A stretch of 64,000 nucleotides of DNA, taken from the NCBI RefSeq assembly GCF_036178845.1, contig NZ_CP108070.1, positions 3,348,001 to 3,412,000 on the forward strand, given 5' to 3'. This document shows positions 42,919 through 52,969 of this stretch, in pieces; position 1 is the stretch's first letter, and each line of letters starts with the position of its first letter. Made by a program: the position numbers and the translations under genes. The notes beneath the pieces are model-generated. The model was not told the origin of the DNA. It searched no databases and was given only the letters and a program-made list of their open reading frames with translations. Source of the DNA: Streptomyces sp. NBC_00271 (lineage in GTDB: Bacteria > Actinomycetota > Actinomycetes > Streptomycetales > Streptomycetaceae).

Positions 42919-43716
42919 CTAACGGGGCCGTGCAACCACTTTCCCTGGGTGAGCGTGTTCCGCACTGTGACGCTCGCCCTGCCACACGTTGCCCAGCGGC
43001 GTGCGGTGCGGGGTGACTCTGCCCAGGTCGTCGACGGCGACGAGCTCGGTGGTCCAGCTGTCGCCGGGGGCGCAGGGCTGCGCGATCAGGAGCGCCTCGC
43101 CGTGACGCAGCGCACGTTCGGGGGCGAAGGAGCAGCCGTACCGGGCGGGCAGCGTCCAGCGCAGGTCGCCGTCGGCGATGCGGTAGGCGGCGACGCGCCG
43201 CGGGGTGATGACGGCGAGCATGCGGGTGCCCAGGGGCTGCAGCACCCCGCTCGCCCCGTGGTCCGCGAGCCACCCGGCGGCCCCGGGAAGGGCCCGGTGC
43301 CAGCGCACGGCGCTGCCGTCGCCGCGCGCGGTGTCGGTGACCAGTCCGTCGTCCCACAGCGCGATCGCGTGCCCGCGCGCGGGGAGCACGGCCACCGGAC
43401 GGCGACCCTCACGCGCGTAGGTCCAGCGGGGGTGGCCGGTCGTCCCGTCGTAGGCCTCGACGGCCGCCTTCGTGGCGCGCAGCGGGGGCTGTCGTGTCCC
43501 GTGCCCGTGCGCCACGCGCATGTGGGCGATGAGACGGTCCCCGTAGGGCGCGGGACGCGCTTCGTGGGCCGCGGTGAGCAGCAGGGCGACGGCGACGGGG
43601 AGCAGGGCGCGGGCGGCGCGGCGGCAGGCGGCGGGGGAACGGAGCCGGGGGGCCGGGGGGTCCGTGGTCGCCGGGGCGGACTGTTCCGCCTCCGCCGCCT
43701 CGACCGGCACAGCCAT
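42919..43716 (-). CDS. PQQ-like beta-propeller protein, probably membrane-anchored
   Basis: A 265-aa protein. After a polar head of about 35 residues it has one hydrophobic segment ([16 protein letters not shown]), then an extracytoplasmic domain with repeated beta-propeller-like units ([45 protein letters not shown]). These recall PQQ-like repeat proteins. No catalytic motif is apparent, and the repeats are few. ATG 43716 is used, but a GTG six bases further in (43710) has the better ribosome-site spacing. It is divergent from the zinc metallopeptidase gene and may be functionally tied to it. Confidence 0.68.
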   Translation of the reverse strand: MAVPVEAAEAEQSAPATTDPPAPRLRSPAACRRAARALLPVAVALLLTAAHEARPAPYGDRLIAHMRVAHGHGTRQPPLRATKAAVEAYDGTTGHPRWTYAREGRRPVAVLPARGHAIALWDDGLVTDTARGDGSAVRWHRALPGAAGWLADHGASGVLQPLGTRMLAVITPRRVAAYRIADGDLRWTLPARYGCSFAPERALRHGEALLIAQPCAPGDSWTTELVAVDDLGRVTPHRTPLGNVWQGERHSAEHAHPGKVVARPR

Positions 43717-43957
43717 CACCTCGCCCCCATCGGCGCCGCTCGCCGCTCCCAGGACCTGTCCGGCCGTCCAGGCGCACGGATCAGGCGCAGAGCGTAGGCG
43801 TGGGCGGTGGGAACGCCCGTCGGGACACGGCGGGCGGCGGGGGCGTGTCGCCCGTTCGGCCCTCCGCCCGGCGCCGGACCCGTGCGGGCGTACGAGGATG
43901 GCGCCACGGAGCGACGTACGCCGAGGTGCGAAGCCGTACGCAGAGGGTGGTGTGCCC

Positions 43958-44848
43958 ATGCAGTTCGACGACGACGCCGACCTGGACACCTCCGACGTGC
44001 AGGATGTGCGCGGCAGCCGGATCCCTGGGGGCAGGGCGACCGTCGGGGGTGGCATCGCGGGTCTGATCGCCCTGATCCTCGGGCTGTTCTTCGGCGTCGG
44101 GCCCGATCAGCTCGGGCTGTCCTCCGGCAACGACCAGCCCGCGGTGACCACTTCCTCGCTCGACCAGATCAAGCAGACCTGCCGGAAGGGGCGGGACGCG
44201 AACGCCAGGGAGGACTGCCGGATGGTGGCGGTGGTCAACAGCGTGCAGGACTTCTGGGCGCAGGAGTTCGCGCGACGCGGCGGTACGTACACGCGCTCGC
44301 CGACCGTCTTCTTCAGCGGGCGGGTGAACACCGCGTGCGGCACCGCGACCTCGGCGGTCGGGCCCTTCTACTGTCCCGGTGACCGCAAGGTCTATCTGGA
44401 CCTGGGCTTCTTCGACGACCTGCGGACCAAGTTCGGCTCCAGCGGCGGGCCGTTCGCGCAGGCGTACGTGGTGGCGCACGAGTACGGGCACCGCGTGCAG
44501 GACCTGATGGGGACGCTGGGCAGGGCCCAGAGCGGTGTCACGGGCGCGAACAGCAACTCGGTGAAGGTGGAGCTGCAGGCGGACTGCTACGCCGGGGTGT
44601 GGGCGCACCACGCGACGACGACGAAGGACCCGTCGACGGGCAGGCCGTTGATCAAGAACCTCACTCCGGCCGACATCCGGGACGGACTGGACGCGGCGGC
44701 CGCCGTCGGCGACGACCGGATCCAGCGGGAGTTCCAGGGGCGGGTGACCCCGGAGACGTGGACGCACGGCTCGTCCGCGCAGCGGCAGCAGTGGTTCTAC
44801 CAGGGCTATCGCACCGGCGACATGGCGCAGTGCAACACCTTCCGCTGA
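43958..44848 (+). CDS. Neutral zinc metallopeptidase family protein (YpfJ-like)
   Basis: A 296-aa membrane-anchored protease. The acidic head ([14 protein letters not shown]) is cytoplasmic. One helix ([18 protein letters not shown]) follows, then an extracytoplasmic domain with the zincin motif HEYGH (His174, Glu175, His178) and the YpfJ/zinc metallopeptidase signature [14 protein letters not shown], whose conserved residues include the third zinc-ligand region. Five or more cysteines (QTCRKG, EDCRM, TACGT, YCPGD, ADCYAG) suggest disulfides. The ATG at 43958 follows AGAGGGTGG. The substrate is unknown. The gene is divergent from a PQQ-like protein. Confidence 0.88.
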   Translation: MQFDDDADLDTSDVQDVRGSRIPGGRATVGGGIAGLIALILGLFFGVGPDQLGLSSGNDQPAVTTSSLDQIKQTCRKGRDANAREDCRMVAVVNSVQDFWAQEFARRGGTYTRSPTVFFSGRVNTACGTATSAVGPFYCPGDRKVYLDLGFFDDLRTKFGSSGGPFAQAYVVAHEYGHRVQDLMGTLGRAQSGVTGANSNSVKVELQADCYAGVWAHHATTTKDPSTGRPLIKNLTPADIRDGLDAAAAVGDDRIQREFQGRVTPETWTHGSSAQRQQWFYQGYRTGDMAQCNTFR

Positions 44849-44995
44849 GGGCTCGGACGGGGCGAGGAGAAGTCCGCGGATGCGGCGCGTTCCGGGCGGC
44901 GTCGGCTCTCCGGGGCGTTGTCAGTGGCCGGTGCAAGACTGGGCAGCGGGTGACATTCCGGCCCAGCAGGACGAGTTCCGGTGGGAGTGATCGGC

Positions 44996-45409
44996 ATGGC
45001 AGGTACGGACGGCGGGCGCCCGAGCATCTACCCGACGCTGCTGTACGCGGACGCGAAAGCCGCGATCAGGCAGCTGACGGAGGCCTTCGGCTTCTCGGAG
45101 GCCTCGGTGTACGAGAGTGAGGACGGCACGGTGATGCACGCCGAGTTGGTCCAGGGCAACGGCGCGGTGATGCTCGGCTCCAAGGGCCGCGGTGGCGTCT
45201 TCGACGGCGCGATGAAGGACGCGGGCCCCGCGGGGGTGTACGTGGTCGTGGACGACGTCGACGCGCACCACCAGCGCGCCGTGGACCACGGCGCGGAGAT
45301 CCTCATGCCCCCGACCGACCAGGACTACGGCTCGCGGGACTACCTGGCCCGGGACACCGAGGGCAACATCTGGAGCTTCGGCACGTACGCCCCGGAGATA
45401 CGGGGCTGA
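44996..45409 (+). CDS. VOC family protein (glyoxalase/bleomycin-resistance fold)
   Basis: A 137-aa vicinal-oxygen-chelate protein with two beta-alpha-beta-beta-beta modules. It begins SIYPTLLYADAKAAIRQL and continues with AFGFSEASVYE, VMHAELVQGNGAVMLG, and VYVVVDDVDAHHQRAVDHGAEI in the second half, ending DYLARDTEGNIWSFGTY. The PhnB-like subgroup lacks a well-defined substrate and typically acts as a dimer. The ATG at 44996 has GGGAG upstream; a GTG at 44981 would add five residues. It is convergent with the 467-aa gene. Confidence 0.83.
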   Translation: MAGTDGGRPSIYPTLLYADAKAAIRQLTEAFGFSEASVYESEDGTVMHAELVQGNGAVMLGSKGRGGVFDGAMKDAGPAGVYVVVDDVDAHHQRAVDHGAEILMPPTDQDYGSRDYLARDTEGNIWSFGTYAPEIRG

Positions 45410-45433
45410 CCCCGGGGTGCGGGGTGCGGGGCC

Positions 45434-45452
45434 GATCCGCCGGACAGGCCCT
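45434..45452. repeat. 19-nt dispersed repeat, copy 2
   Basis: Exact copy of the 19-mer at 2777-2795. It overlaps the stop codon of the minus-strand gene ending at 45451, so the repeat forms that gene's 3' end. Confidence 0.6.
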
Positions 45453-46854
45453 AGCTGCCTCCGGTGTGGACCTGGAAGGCGGCGCGGCGTACGGCCTTGG
45501 CGAGGGCCGGGTCCGGGTGGGCGGCGGCGAGCGCGACCAGGACCTGGACGGTGCGGGGATGGCCGACGGCGCGCACCTCGTCGAGGAGCGCGGGCACGGT
45601 GGGCTGTACCGCGGACTCCAGATGGCGCACAAGAAGCGGCGCCTCACCGTGGTCGGCGACGGCGGCGGCGGTGTCGACCCAGAGCCAGGTGGACTCTTCG
45701 CGGGTGAGGACCTCGTGGGCGTCCTCCGGGTCGTGGCCGTCGTGCTCGGCGAGCCACAGCAGGGCGTAGGGGCGCAGCCAGGACTCGTCGGCCACGGCGC
45801 GTACGTCGGGCTCGGCGGGGGCGCCGACCACACGCAGCGCCTCGAAGGCGAGGCCGCGGGTGAGGGCGTCCTCGCCGCGGGCGGCTTCGAGGAGTTCGGT
45901 GACGGCGCCGCCGACGGGACGCGCGGCGAGCCAGGCGCGGTACTCGGCGCGGGCCGCGTTCGGGCGCAGCTGGGCGCAGCCGCGGAGCATGTCCGAGGCG
46001 GGCTGCTCGATGTTCCCGGCGGGGCTCTGCGCGGCGACGCAGATCTGCTCCAGCTTGACCCAGACCGCCCAGCTGCCGAGCGGGGTGAGCGTGGCCTGCC
46101 CGTCGGCGCAGGTGAGCGCGCCGACGGAGGCGAGCGCGTGCAGGGCCCAGTCCAGGAGGGGCTCGAGGGGGGTGTCCGCGATCTCGGCGGCCTCCGGGAC
46201 GGGCTCCGGCTGGGGGCCGTAGGGGATCTCGCAGCGCTCGGTGCGCAGTTCGGTGACGCGCTGTTCGAGGAGGTCGAGGAGCTGCTCCATGGGGACGGGC
46301 CCGGCGGAGAGCTGGAGGAAGGAGAGCACCTGGGGCATCGCGGAGACGACCTCGGCGACGGCGGACGCCTCGCGGTCGGCCGGCTCGGGGTGGGCGAGCG
46401 ACCAGGCGTCGAAGAGGGCGACCCAGCCGCGCAGGACGGCGCTGTCGTCGCGGTTCCAGGCGCGCAGTCGCCAGCCGGGGCGGGCGATGTCGCCGTGCAC
46501 CTCGACGAGGCCGGCGAGGCGTGCGGTGTCCCAGTCCGCGCGGACCTGAGCCGGGGTCAGGCCCAACTCCTCGGCGGCCCGTTCCGCGGTCGCGTCGGCG
46601 AGGGTGCCCTTGCCGTCGGGGGTCGCGCCGTCGCTCCCCGGGCCGAGCGAGGCGTCGGCCCAGCGGGCGACACGGGCCGCGGCGGCGAGGCCGGTGCGGG
46701 CCATGCGGGCCAGTTCCGCGGGGGGCGGGGTGCCCTCGGGGGGCCGGGGTGCGGGTCGGCGCGAGCTGCGCTGGGTCACCGCTCGGGGGGCGGAAGCCAG
46801 GGGGCGCGAGCGGACGATTCGGAGCCTGGAGTCGCGCGGGTTACGGGACGTCAC
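45451..46854 (-). CDS. Uncharacterised alpha-helical protein, possible HEAT-like repeats
   Basis: A 467-aa soluble protein of unknown function. An Arg/Pro-rich N-terminus is followed by helical segments with alanine and leucine periodicity. The last 180 residues (AVTELLEAARGEDALTRG, LRVVGAPAEPDVRAVAD and WLWVDTAAAVADHGEAPLLVRHLE) look like degenerate HEAT-type helical pairs. The middle has a winged-helix-like section (GSWAVWVKLEQICVAA). I do not recognise a family. The start is uncertain: GTG 46854 follows GGAAG; a GTG at 46902 would add 16 residues. The stop lies inside a dispersed repeat. Confidence 0.7.
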   Translation of the reverse strand: MTSRNPRDSRLRIVRSRPLASAPRAVTQRSSRRPAPRPPEGTPPPAELARMARTGLAAAARVARWADASLGPGSDGATPDGKGTLADATAERAAEELGLTPAQVRADWDTARLAGLVEVHGDIARPGWRLRAWNRDDSAVLRGWVALFDAWSLAHPEPADREASAVAEVVSAMPQVLSFLQLSAGPVPMEQLLDLLEQRVTELRTERCEIPYGPQPEPVPEAAEIADTPLEPLLDWALHALASVGALTCADGQATLTPLGSWAVWVKLEQICVAAQSPAGNIEQPASDMLRGCAQLRPNAARAEYRAWLAARPVGGAVTELLEAARGEDALTRGLAFEALRVVGAPAEPDVRAVADESWLRPYALLWLAEHDGHDPEDAHEVLTREESTWLWVDTAAAVADHGEAPLLVRHLESAVQPTVPALLDEVRAVGHPRTVQVLVALAAAHPDPALAKAVRRAAFQVHTGGS

Positions 46855-47010
46855 GGGTGCAGTCTTCCGGTTGACGGTCCGAAAACCCAAACGGAATGTC
46901 ACAGCAGGCGACAGGGGTGGCCAATGGACAGGGTTCCGAGAGGGCTCGACACGTGTGAGCGAAGCCTCGCACGAGTTGACCGGGGCCCAACCGGAAGCCT
47001 TGTGGGGTGG

Positions 47011-48135
47011 CTACATGAGAGGGGTGAGGAAGCGGCGTAGGGCCTCTTCGTAATGGGGGGCGGCGTTCCACATGGCGCCGTGGGAGGCGTTCGGGACCGT
47101 GTGCAGGGTGACCAGGTCCGGGCGGCGCTCGGCGAGGCGGCGCGAGGGGCCCCAGGGGGCGATGGTGTCGTCCGGGCCGTGCACGATCAGGGTCGGGACC
47201 TTGAGCTGGCCGGGGTCGGCGGCCTCCTGGATGCGGTCGCCGTGCAGACCGGTGCGGCCCTGCGCGGCACGGACCGCGAGGGGCAGCAGGGCGCTGGGCG
47301 TGTGGCGGGCCGAGGCGAGGGCGCGCAGCGTGGCTCCCCAGTCGAGGACGGGCGAGTCCAGGATCAGCCCGGAGATCCGCTCGCGCAGGGCGGAGTGCGC
47401 CGCGGTGCGCAGGGCCATGGTGGCGCCGATGGACCAGCCGTACAGGACGACCTGCTCGGCGCCGTAGCGCACGGCGTAGCGCACGGCGGCGTCCAGGTCG
47501 CGCCACTCGGTCTCGCCGAGGTGGCTGAGGCCGTCCGGGGAGCGGGGTGCGCCGAGGTCGCCGCGGTAGGCGAGGTCGAGCACGGGCAGCTGGTTGCGGT
47601 GCAGGAACTCCATCACGTTCATCGGCAGCTCGCGGGTGGTGCCGAGCCCGTGCGTCGTGATCACCCAGGTGTCGCGGGTGCCGGGCACGAACCAGGCGGG
47701 CAGCGGGCCGAGCTCGCCGGGGACGTCCACGTCGGCGTGGTCGAGGCCGAGGGCGCTGCTGGGGTTGCCGATGTGCAGGTTCGGGGTGAGCCACGCCTTG
47801 TCGCCGGGCTCCAGGGTGCCGTGGGTGACGCGTTCGAGGCGGCGTACGACCGTGTCGGCGGTGTGGTGTACGTCGTCCAGGACGGGACCGACGACCGCGT
47901 GGGAGCCGTCGCCCGTGAGGCCGTACCGTCCCGGCCGCAGGGAGGCCAGGTCGCGGGTGAGCGTGATCCGGCCCGCGGCCGTGGAGTGCACGGTGAGCCG
48001 GGGCTCGGTGGGCAGTGGCCTGCCGGGCGGCGCCTTCAGAGCGGCGTCGCTGGCGAACCGGCCCGCCGCCACGGAGGCTGCGCCCGCGGCCAGGGCTACG
48101 GAGACGGCCGCGGCCGTCGCTTTGACAGTACGCAC
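47011..48135 (-). CDS. Alpha/beta hydrolase, probably membrane-anchored
   Basis: A 374-aa protein. The N-terminus KATAAAVSVALAAGAASVAAG is a signal anchor or lipoprotein-like region without a clear lipobox Cys. The alpha/beta-hydrolase core has the nucleophile elbow GWSIG, the acid DDTIAPWG and the catalytic His in NASHGAMW. HGLGTTRELPMNVMEF lies at the oxyanion region. It may be an esterase or acyl hydrolase acting outside the membrane. GTG 48135 is the only start with a proper hydrophobic segment. It lies 155 bp downstream of the aldolase gene. Confidence 0.83.
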   Translation of the reverse strand: MRTVKATAAAVSVALAAGAASVAAGRFASDAALKAPPGRPLPTEPRLTVHSTAAGRITLTRDLASLRPGRYGLTGDGSHAVVGPVLDDVHHTADTVVRRLERVTHGTLEPGDKAWLTPNLHIGNPSSALGLDHADVDVPGELGPLPAWFVPGTRDTWVITTHGLGTTRELPMNVMEFLHRNQLPVLDLAYRGDLGAPRSPDGLSHLGETEWRDLDAAVRYAVRYGAEQVVLYGWSIGATMALRTAAHSALRERISGLILDSPVLDWGATLRALASARHTPSALLPLAVRAAQGRTGLHGDRIQEAADPGQLKVPTLIVHGPDDTIAPWGPSRRLAERRPDLVTLHTVPNASHGAMWNAAPHYEEALRRFLTPLM

Positions 48136-48290
48136 GGGTTCAGTCTCCCGGCCCGGCCCCCGGTCGGCCAGCCGGAGCGGGCGGTGGACTCCCGCCTTGG
48201 GGTGCGCGGGCTCGTTCTCAGGCGCTGCGCGCGCACCGGCACCGCCGGGTCGGTACAACCCGCACCGCCAGGCCGGTACGCCGCGCCGGA

Positions 48291-49016
48291 TCAGCGGGGG
48301 CCGGCCCCGTCTCCCTGCCCGTAGCGCCCCAGCCGCTCCCCCGCCTCGTCCACCTGTTCCGGCGAGAGCAGCGTCGGGGACAGGCCGGGCACGGACGACG
48401 CCAGGAGCCAGACGCGGGACATCCATTCCAGTTGGGCGGTGCGGTCGAACGCCTGGGACAGCGAGGCTCCGTAGGCGATGGTGCCGTGGTTCTGGAGGAG
48501 GCAGGCCGTGCGGCCGGTGAGGGCCTGGAGCATGTTCTCGGCCAACTCCGGGGTGCCGTAGGTCGCATAGGGGGCAACTCGGACCGGTCCGCCGAGGGCG
48601 CCCGCCATGTAGTGGATCAGGGGGAGTTCGGAGACGAGGGTCGAGACGGCCGTCGCGTGCGCGGCGTGGGTGTGGACGACGGCCCGCGCGTCGGTGGCAC
48701 GGTGGATCGCGAGGTGCATCGGCAGTTCGCTCGTCGCGGCGAGTGAACCGAGGACCTGCCGGCCCTCGAGGTCCACACCGACGGCGTCTTCGGGTCTCAG
48801 CCGGTCGTAGGGCACTCCGGTCGGTGTGACCAGGACCGTGTCGCCGACCCGGACGGAGACGTTGCCCGACGTGCCGACGACCAGACCGTCGGCCACCGTC
48901 CGGCGGGCCGTCGCGACGAGCTCGCCCCACGCGGCCGCCACCTCCCGCTCGCGCGTGCCCGGCGCACTCTCCCCCACGTCCCGCACTTCCCGTGCGTCCC
49001 GCCGCTGCTCAGCCAT
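48291..49016 (-). CDS. Class II aldolase/adducin family protein
   Basis: A 241-aa zinc-dependent class II aldolase of the L-fuculose-phosphate aldolase type. The substrate loop is GTSGNVSVR. The zinc ligands are in VVHTHAAHATAVS and the later QNHGTIAYG. Catalytic Glu lies in ATSELPMHLAIH. Members cleave phosphorylated deoxy-sugars, or act as decarboxylases or epimerases, so the substrate is open. The ATG at 49016 is followed by a charged non-conserved head of about 25 residues; some homologues start later. It is divergent from the GH25 lysozyme. Confidence 0.87.
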   Translation of the reverse strand: MAEQRRDAREVRDVGESAPGTREREVAAAWGELVATARRTVADGLVVGTSGNVSVRVGDTVLVTPTGVPYDRLRPEDAVGVDLEGRQVLGSLAATSELPMHLAIHRATDARAVVHTHAAHATAVSTLVSELPLIHYMAGALGGPVRVAPYATYGTPELAENMLQALTGRTACLLQNHGTIAYGASLSQAFDRTAQLEWMSRVWLLASSVPGLSPTLLSPEQVDEAGERLGRYGQGDGAGPR

Positions 49017-49212
49017 GTGGCGATCCTGCCAGGCAGGGACGTCAACCCGCGGTCGGTGAGGGCACTTTAGGGCGGAAGACAAGCGTCCGTAAGGGCACAT
49101 AACGGCACATATCGCCCCCTCGGGGTGATTGGCTGGCGATCGACGGGCTTTCAACGATCTTCCAATAGCCTCTGGGGGATTTGTCACGCACGTCGCCATT
49201 CCGGGGGGACAT

Positions 49213-49965
49213 ATGGCCCGTGACCACAAACCACTTCTTCGCCGCGCCCGCGTGCTCGCGGCGACGGCCGCCGTGGCGGCGCTCACCGCCGCGGGGACCG
49301 TCCTCGCCGGGGCCCCGGTCGCCGCGGCGGCCAAACCCAGGGGCCACGACGTCTCCTCGCACCAGAAGAACGTCGACTGGCAGAGCGCGAAAGAGAAAGG
49401 CGCCCGGTTCGTCTATGTGAAGGCGACCGAGTCCCACACGTACCGCAATCCGTACTTCGGCCGGCAGTACGACGGAGCGCGCGACGCGGGGATCCTCCGT
49501 GGCGCCTACCACTTCGCGGTGCCGGACAAGTCGTCCGGCGCCACCCAGGCCGCGCACTTCGTGCGCAACGGCGGCGCCTGGCGCGCGGACGGCTGGACGC
49601 TGCCGCCCGCGCTCGACATGGAGTACAACCCGTACGACAAGAAGCACAAGTGCTACGGCCTGAGCAAGGCCAGGATCGTGAGCTGGATCCAGGCGTTCAG
49701 CGACGAACTCCAACGGGAGACCGGCCGCCGTCCCGTCATCTACACGACCACCCACTGGTGGAACACCTGCACCGGCGGCAGCGGCGCCTTCGCCGCGAAC
49801 CACGCCCTCTGGCTGGCCCGCTACGACTCGGCGGACACGGGCGCGTTGCCGGCCGGCTGGTCGACGTGGACGTTCTGGCAGTACGACAACAGCGGCACGC
49901 TCCCGGGTGACCAGAATCTCTTCAACGGATCCATGGCCCGGCTGAGGCAGTTCGCCGCGGGCTAG
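49213..49965 (+). CDS. Secreted GH25 lysozyme (muramidase)
   Basis: A 250-aa secreted lysozyme of glycoside hydrolase family 25, cleaving the MurNAc-GlcNAc bond of peptidoglycan. Signal peptide about residues 1-40 (LLRRARVLAATAAVAALTAA) with cleavage near VAAAAK. The GH25 hallmarks are GHDVSSHQ (Asp46), the catalytic pair in ALDMEY (Asp135, Glu137) and the final WSTWTFWQYDNSG. Two cysteines (KCYGL, NTCTGG) may form the disulfide seen in cellosyl-type enzymes. ATG 49213 follows GGGGGGAC. It is divergent from the aldolase. Confidence 0.92.
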   Translation: MARDHKPLLRRARVLAATAAVAALTAAGTVLAGAPVAAAAKPRGHDVSSHQKNVDWQSAKEKGARFVYVKATESHTYRNPYFGRQYDGARDAGILRGAYHFAVPDKSSGATQAAHFVRNGGAWRADGWTLPPALDMEYNPYDKKHKCYGLSKARIVSWIQAFSDELQRETGRRPVIYTTTHWWNTCTGGSGAFAANHALWLARYDSADTGALPAGWSTWTFWQYDNSGTLPGDQNLFNGSMARLRQFAAG

Positions 49966-49985
49966 AAGCCCTCGAACAATCCCCC

Positions 49986-50005
49986 GGCGGAGCCGAAATT
50001 CCGCC
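49986..50005 (+). terminator. Weak hairpin after the lysozyme gene
   Basis: GGCGGA (49986-49991) pairs with TCCGCC (50000-50005), flanked by outward TCGAAC / GTTCGA arms, giving a longer imperfect stem. It begins 20 nt after the stop. Confidence 0.4.
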
Positions 50006-50108
50006 TCCGTTCGAACATCTGGTCAAAGGTCAGGCCGCCCCTCCCGCACACTGGTCATTACAAGCGGAGGGGCGGTCCACCGTTTGAGACACCCCAGCGC
50101 CCGCCCCA

Positions 50109-50130
50109 GTTCATCTTCCGTTCACTCAGG
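50109..50130 (+). promoter_or_regulatory. PHO box upstream of pitH2
   Basis: Two adjacent 11-nt direct repeats, GTTCATCTTCC (50109-50119) and GTTCACTCAGG (50120-50130), with degenerate units continuing to about 50150. This is the GTTCACC-type direct repeat bound by Streptomyces PhoP. It sits 48-69 nt upstream of the transporter start, consistent with phosphate-limitation control. Confidence 0.72.
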
Positions 50131-50177
50131 TTGCCTACGGTCCACCTGCCACTGACGCCAAACAGAAGCCTGGGTAA

Positions 50178-51422
<1,245 letters not shown>

Positions 51423-51434
51423 GGACAGAACAGC

Positions 51435-51659
51435 ATGCACATCGACTGGGCAGCCCTCGGCTCCGTCTTCGGAGTCAGCCTCGTGACCACCGTCGGCCTC
51501 GTCGGCCTCTTCACCCTCGGCATCGTCGGCCTCTCCAAGCGCGAGTCCGCGTCCGCCCAGGGCGGCTCCGCGACCCTCGCGGTCACCGGCGCGTACGTCT
51601 GCTTCGCGGCGTGCGCCGCGGCGGTGGCGTACGGCATCTTCCTGATCGTCGGCAAGTAA
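51435..51659 (+). CDS. Small membrane protein co-transcribed with the phosphate transporter
   Basis: A 74-aa protein with two transmembrane helices (GVSLVTTVGLVGLFTLGIVG, and LAVTGAYVCFAACAAAVAYG). A short polar loop with SKRESASAQGGS separates them, and it ends FLIVGK. It begins at ATG 51435, 12 bp after the transporter stop, so the pair is an operon. The gene occurs next to pitH2 in other Streptomyces (recalled as SCO1846); no function is known. A strong terminator follows within 60 bp. Confidence 0.82.
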   Translation: MHIDWAALGSVFGVSLVTTVGLVGLFTLGIVGLSKRESASAQGGSATLAVTGAYVCFAACAAAVAYGIFLIVGK

Positions 51660-51681
51660 CCCAAAACGGGCAGCACTTCGA

Positions 51682-51717
51682 GTGGGGTGCGGGACGGATC
51701 ACCGTCCCGCACCCCAC
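51682..51717 (+). terminator. Terminator of the phosphate transporter operon
   Basis: A perfect 16-bp stem, GTGGGGTGCGGGACGG (51682-51697) / CCGTCCCGCACCCCAC (51702-51717), ATCA tetraloop, 22 nt after the stop. It insulates the cobalamin riboswitch from read-through. Confidence 0.92.
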
Positions 51718-51744
51718 CTGTATGTGGGCCTTCGCACACTCTCC

Positions 51745-51923
51745 CCGCGCAGGTCAACGGCAAGTTGACGGGTCTTCCAACCCGTGGTGGACTGCCGGAG
51801 CCAAGTACGGCGACAGAAGAGGAAGCCGGTGTGAATCCGGCGCGGTCCCGCCACTGTGACCGGGGAAGGAACTCCCCGGGAGCCAGGAACTCTCCCCGCC
51901 GGTCTCGTCGAACCAGGGCGCGG
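51745..51923 (+). promoter_or_regulatory. Cobalamin (B12) riboswitch
   Basis: An adenosylcobalamin-type aptamer. It has a closing stem CCGCGC (51745-51750) / GCGCGG (51918-51923), the core AGGAAGCCGGTGTGAATCCGG, the B12 box GCCACTG (51850-51856), and the 3' conserved GAGCCAGGAACTC region (about 51880-51892). A ribosome-site-like GTGAGGAC follows, then cbiB. It should repress the cobalamin operon when B12 is abundant, probably at the level of translation, since no clear terminator hairpin follows the aptamer. Confidence 0.92.
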
Positions 51924-51948
51924 ACACCCTGAGTGAGGACATAACGCC

Positions 51949-52008
51949 ATGCGCGGCTGCCCAAGTGCCCTGCGAGCGACGGTTCCACCCGACCTGACGG
52001 TCGGCTGA
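51949..52008 (+). CDS. Possible 19-aa leader peptide before cbiB
   Basis: A short frame (MRGCPSALRATVPPDLTVG) with GTGAGGAC seven to nine bases upstream of its ATG, ending four bases before the GTG start of cbiB. cbiB itself has no good ribosome site, so re-initiation after this frame could drive its translation. Third-position GC is lower than in neighbouring genes, which argues against strong coding selection. Evidence is positional only. Confidence 0.35.
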   Translation: MRGCPSALRATVPPDLTVG

Positions 52009-52012
52009 CCCC

Positions 52013-52969
52013 GTGCGTGCCGATCGCGTCTTCGCGTACGGCGCCGCCGCCGGCCTCCTCGGTGACCTGCTGCTCGGCGATCCCCGCCGGGGGCATCCGG
52101 TCGCCGTGTTCGGGCGGAGCGCGGCAGCCGTGGAGCGGGTGCTGTGGCGGGACCACCGCGGGTGGGGCGCGCTGCACACCGCTGTGTGCGTGGGAGGTGC
52201 CGCCGGACTCGCCGCCGTCGCTTGCCGTGCCGTACGCCCCTCACGTGCCGCGTCCCTCGCGCTGACGGCCGCCGCCACCTGGGCCGTCGTCGGGGGCACC
52301 ACGCTCGGGCGGGAGGCCCGGGCGATCGGTGACGCCCTCGCGGACGGGGAGATCGAGACGGCCCGGGAGCGGCTGCCGCATCTGTGCGGACGGGATCCCC
52401 AGGCCCTCGGCGCCGACGGCATCGCGCGCGCCGTCGTCGAGTCCGTCGCCGAGAACACCTCCGACGCCGTGGTGGGCGCCCTGGTGTGGGGTGCCGTGGG
52501 CGGAGTCACGGGGCTCGTCGGCTTTCGGGCCGTCAACACCCTTGACGCCATGGTCGGTCACAGGTCGCCCAGATACCGGCGGTACGGGTGGGCCTCGGCC
52601 CGGCTCGACGACGTCGCCGGATGGCCGGGGGCTCGTCTCACCGCCGTGCTCGCCGCCCTCGCGGGTGACAGTCCCCGAGGGGCCCTGCGAGCCTGGCGCG
52701 CCGACGCCGTCAAGCATCCGAGCCCCAACGCCGGGCCCGTGGAGGCCTCGTTCGCGGGGGCGCTCGGGGTGCGCCTGGGCGGCACCCTCTCCTACGGCGG
52801 GCGCGTCGAGCACCGGCCCGAACTCAACGGCGCCGGACGCGCCGTGCACGTCGACGACATCGAGCGGGCCGTACGGCTGTCACGGCGTGTCGGCTGGCTC
52901 GCCCTCGGCGTGAGCGCCGGCGGACGGCTGCTCGCACAGAGGCTTCTCAGGAAGGGGCGTACGTCATGA
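52013..52969 (+). CDS. cbiB: Adenosylcobinamide-phosphate synthase CbiB/CobD
   Basis: Attaches the aminopropanol phosphate side chain to adenosylcobyric acid in cobalamin synthesis; an integral membrane enzyme. The 318-aa protein starts [23 protein letters not shown] and has the family's HPVAVFGR box. Other typical boxes are [34 protein letters not shown] and [23 protein letters not shown]. The GTG at 52013 follows the riboswitch and leader; no good Shine-Dalgarno. Its stop overlaps the next start (ATGA). It is the first structural gene of the operon. The CobD name clashes with a Salmonella decarboxylase, so CbiB is used. Confidence 0.94.
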   Translation: MRADRVFAYGAAAGLLGDLLLGDPRRGHPVAVFGRSAAAVERVLWRDHRGWGALHTAVCVGGAAGLAAVACRAVRPSRAASLALTAAATWAVVGGTTLGREARAIGDALADGEIETARERLPHLCGRDPQALGADGIARAVVESVAENTSDAVVGALVWGAVGGVTGLVGFRAVNTLDAMVGHRSPRYRRYGWASARLDDVAGWPGARLTAVLAALAGDSPRGALRAWRADAVKHPSPNAGPVEASFAGALGVRLGGTLSYGGRVEHRPELNGAGRAVHVDDIERAVRLSRRVGWLALGVSAGGRLLAQRLLRKGRTS

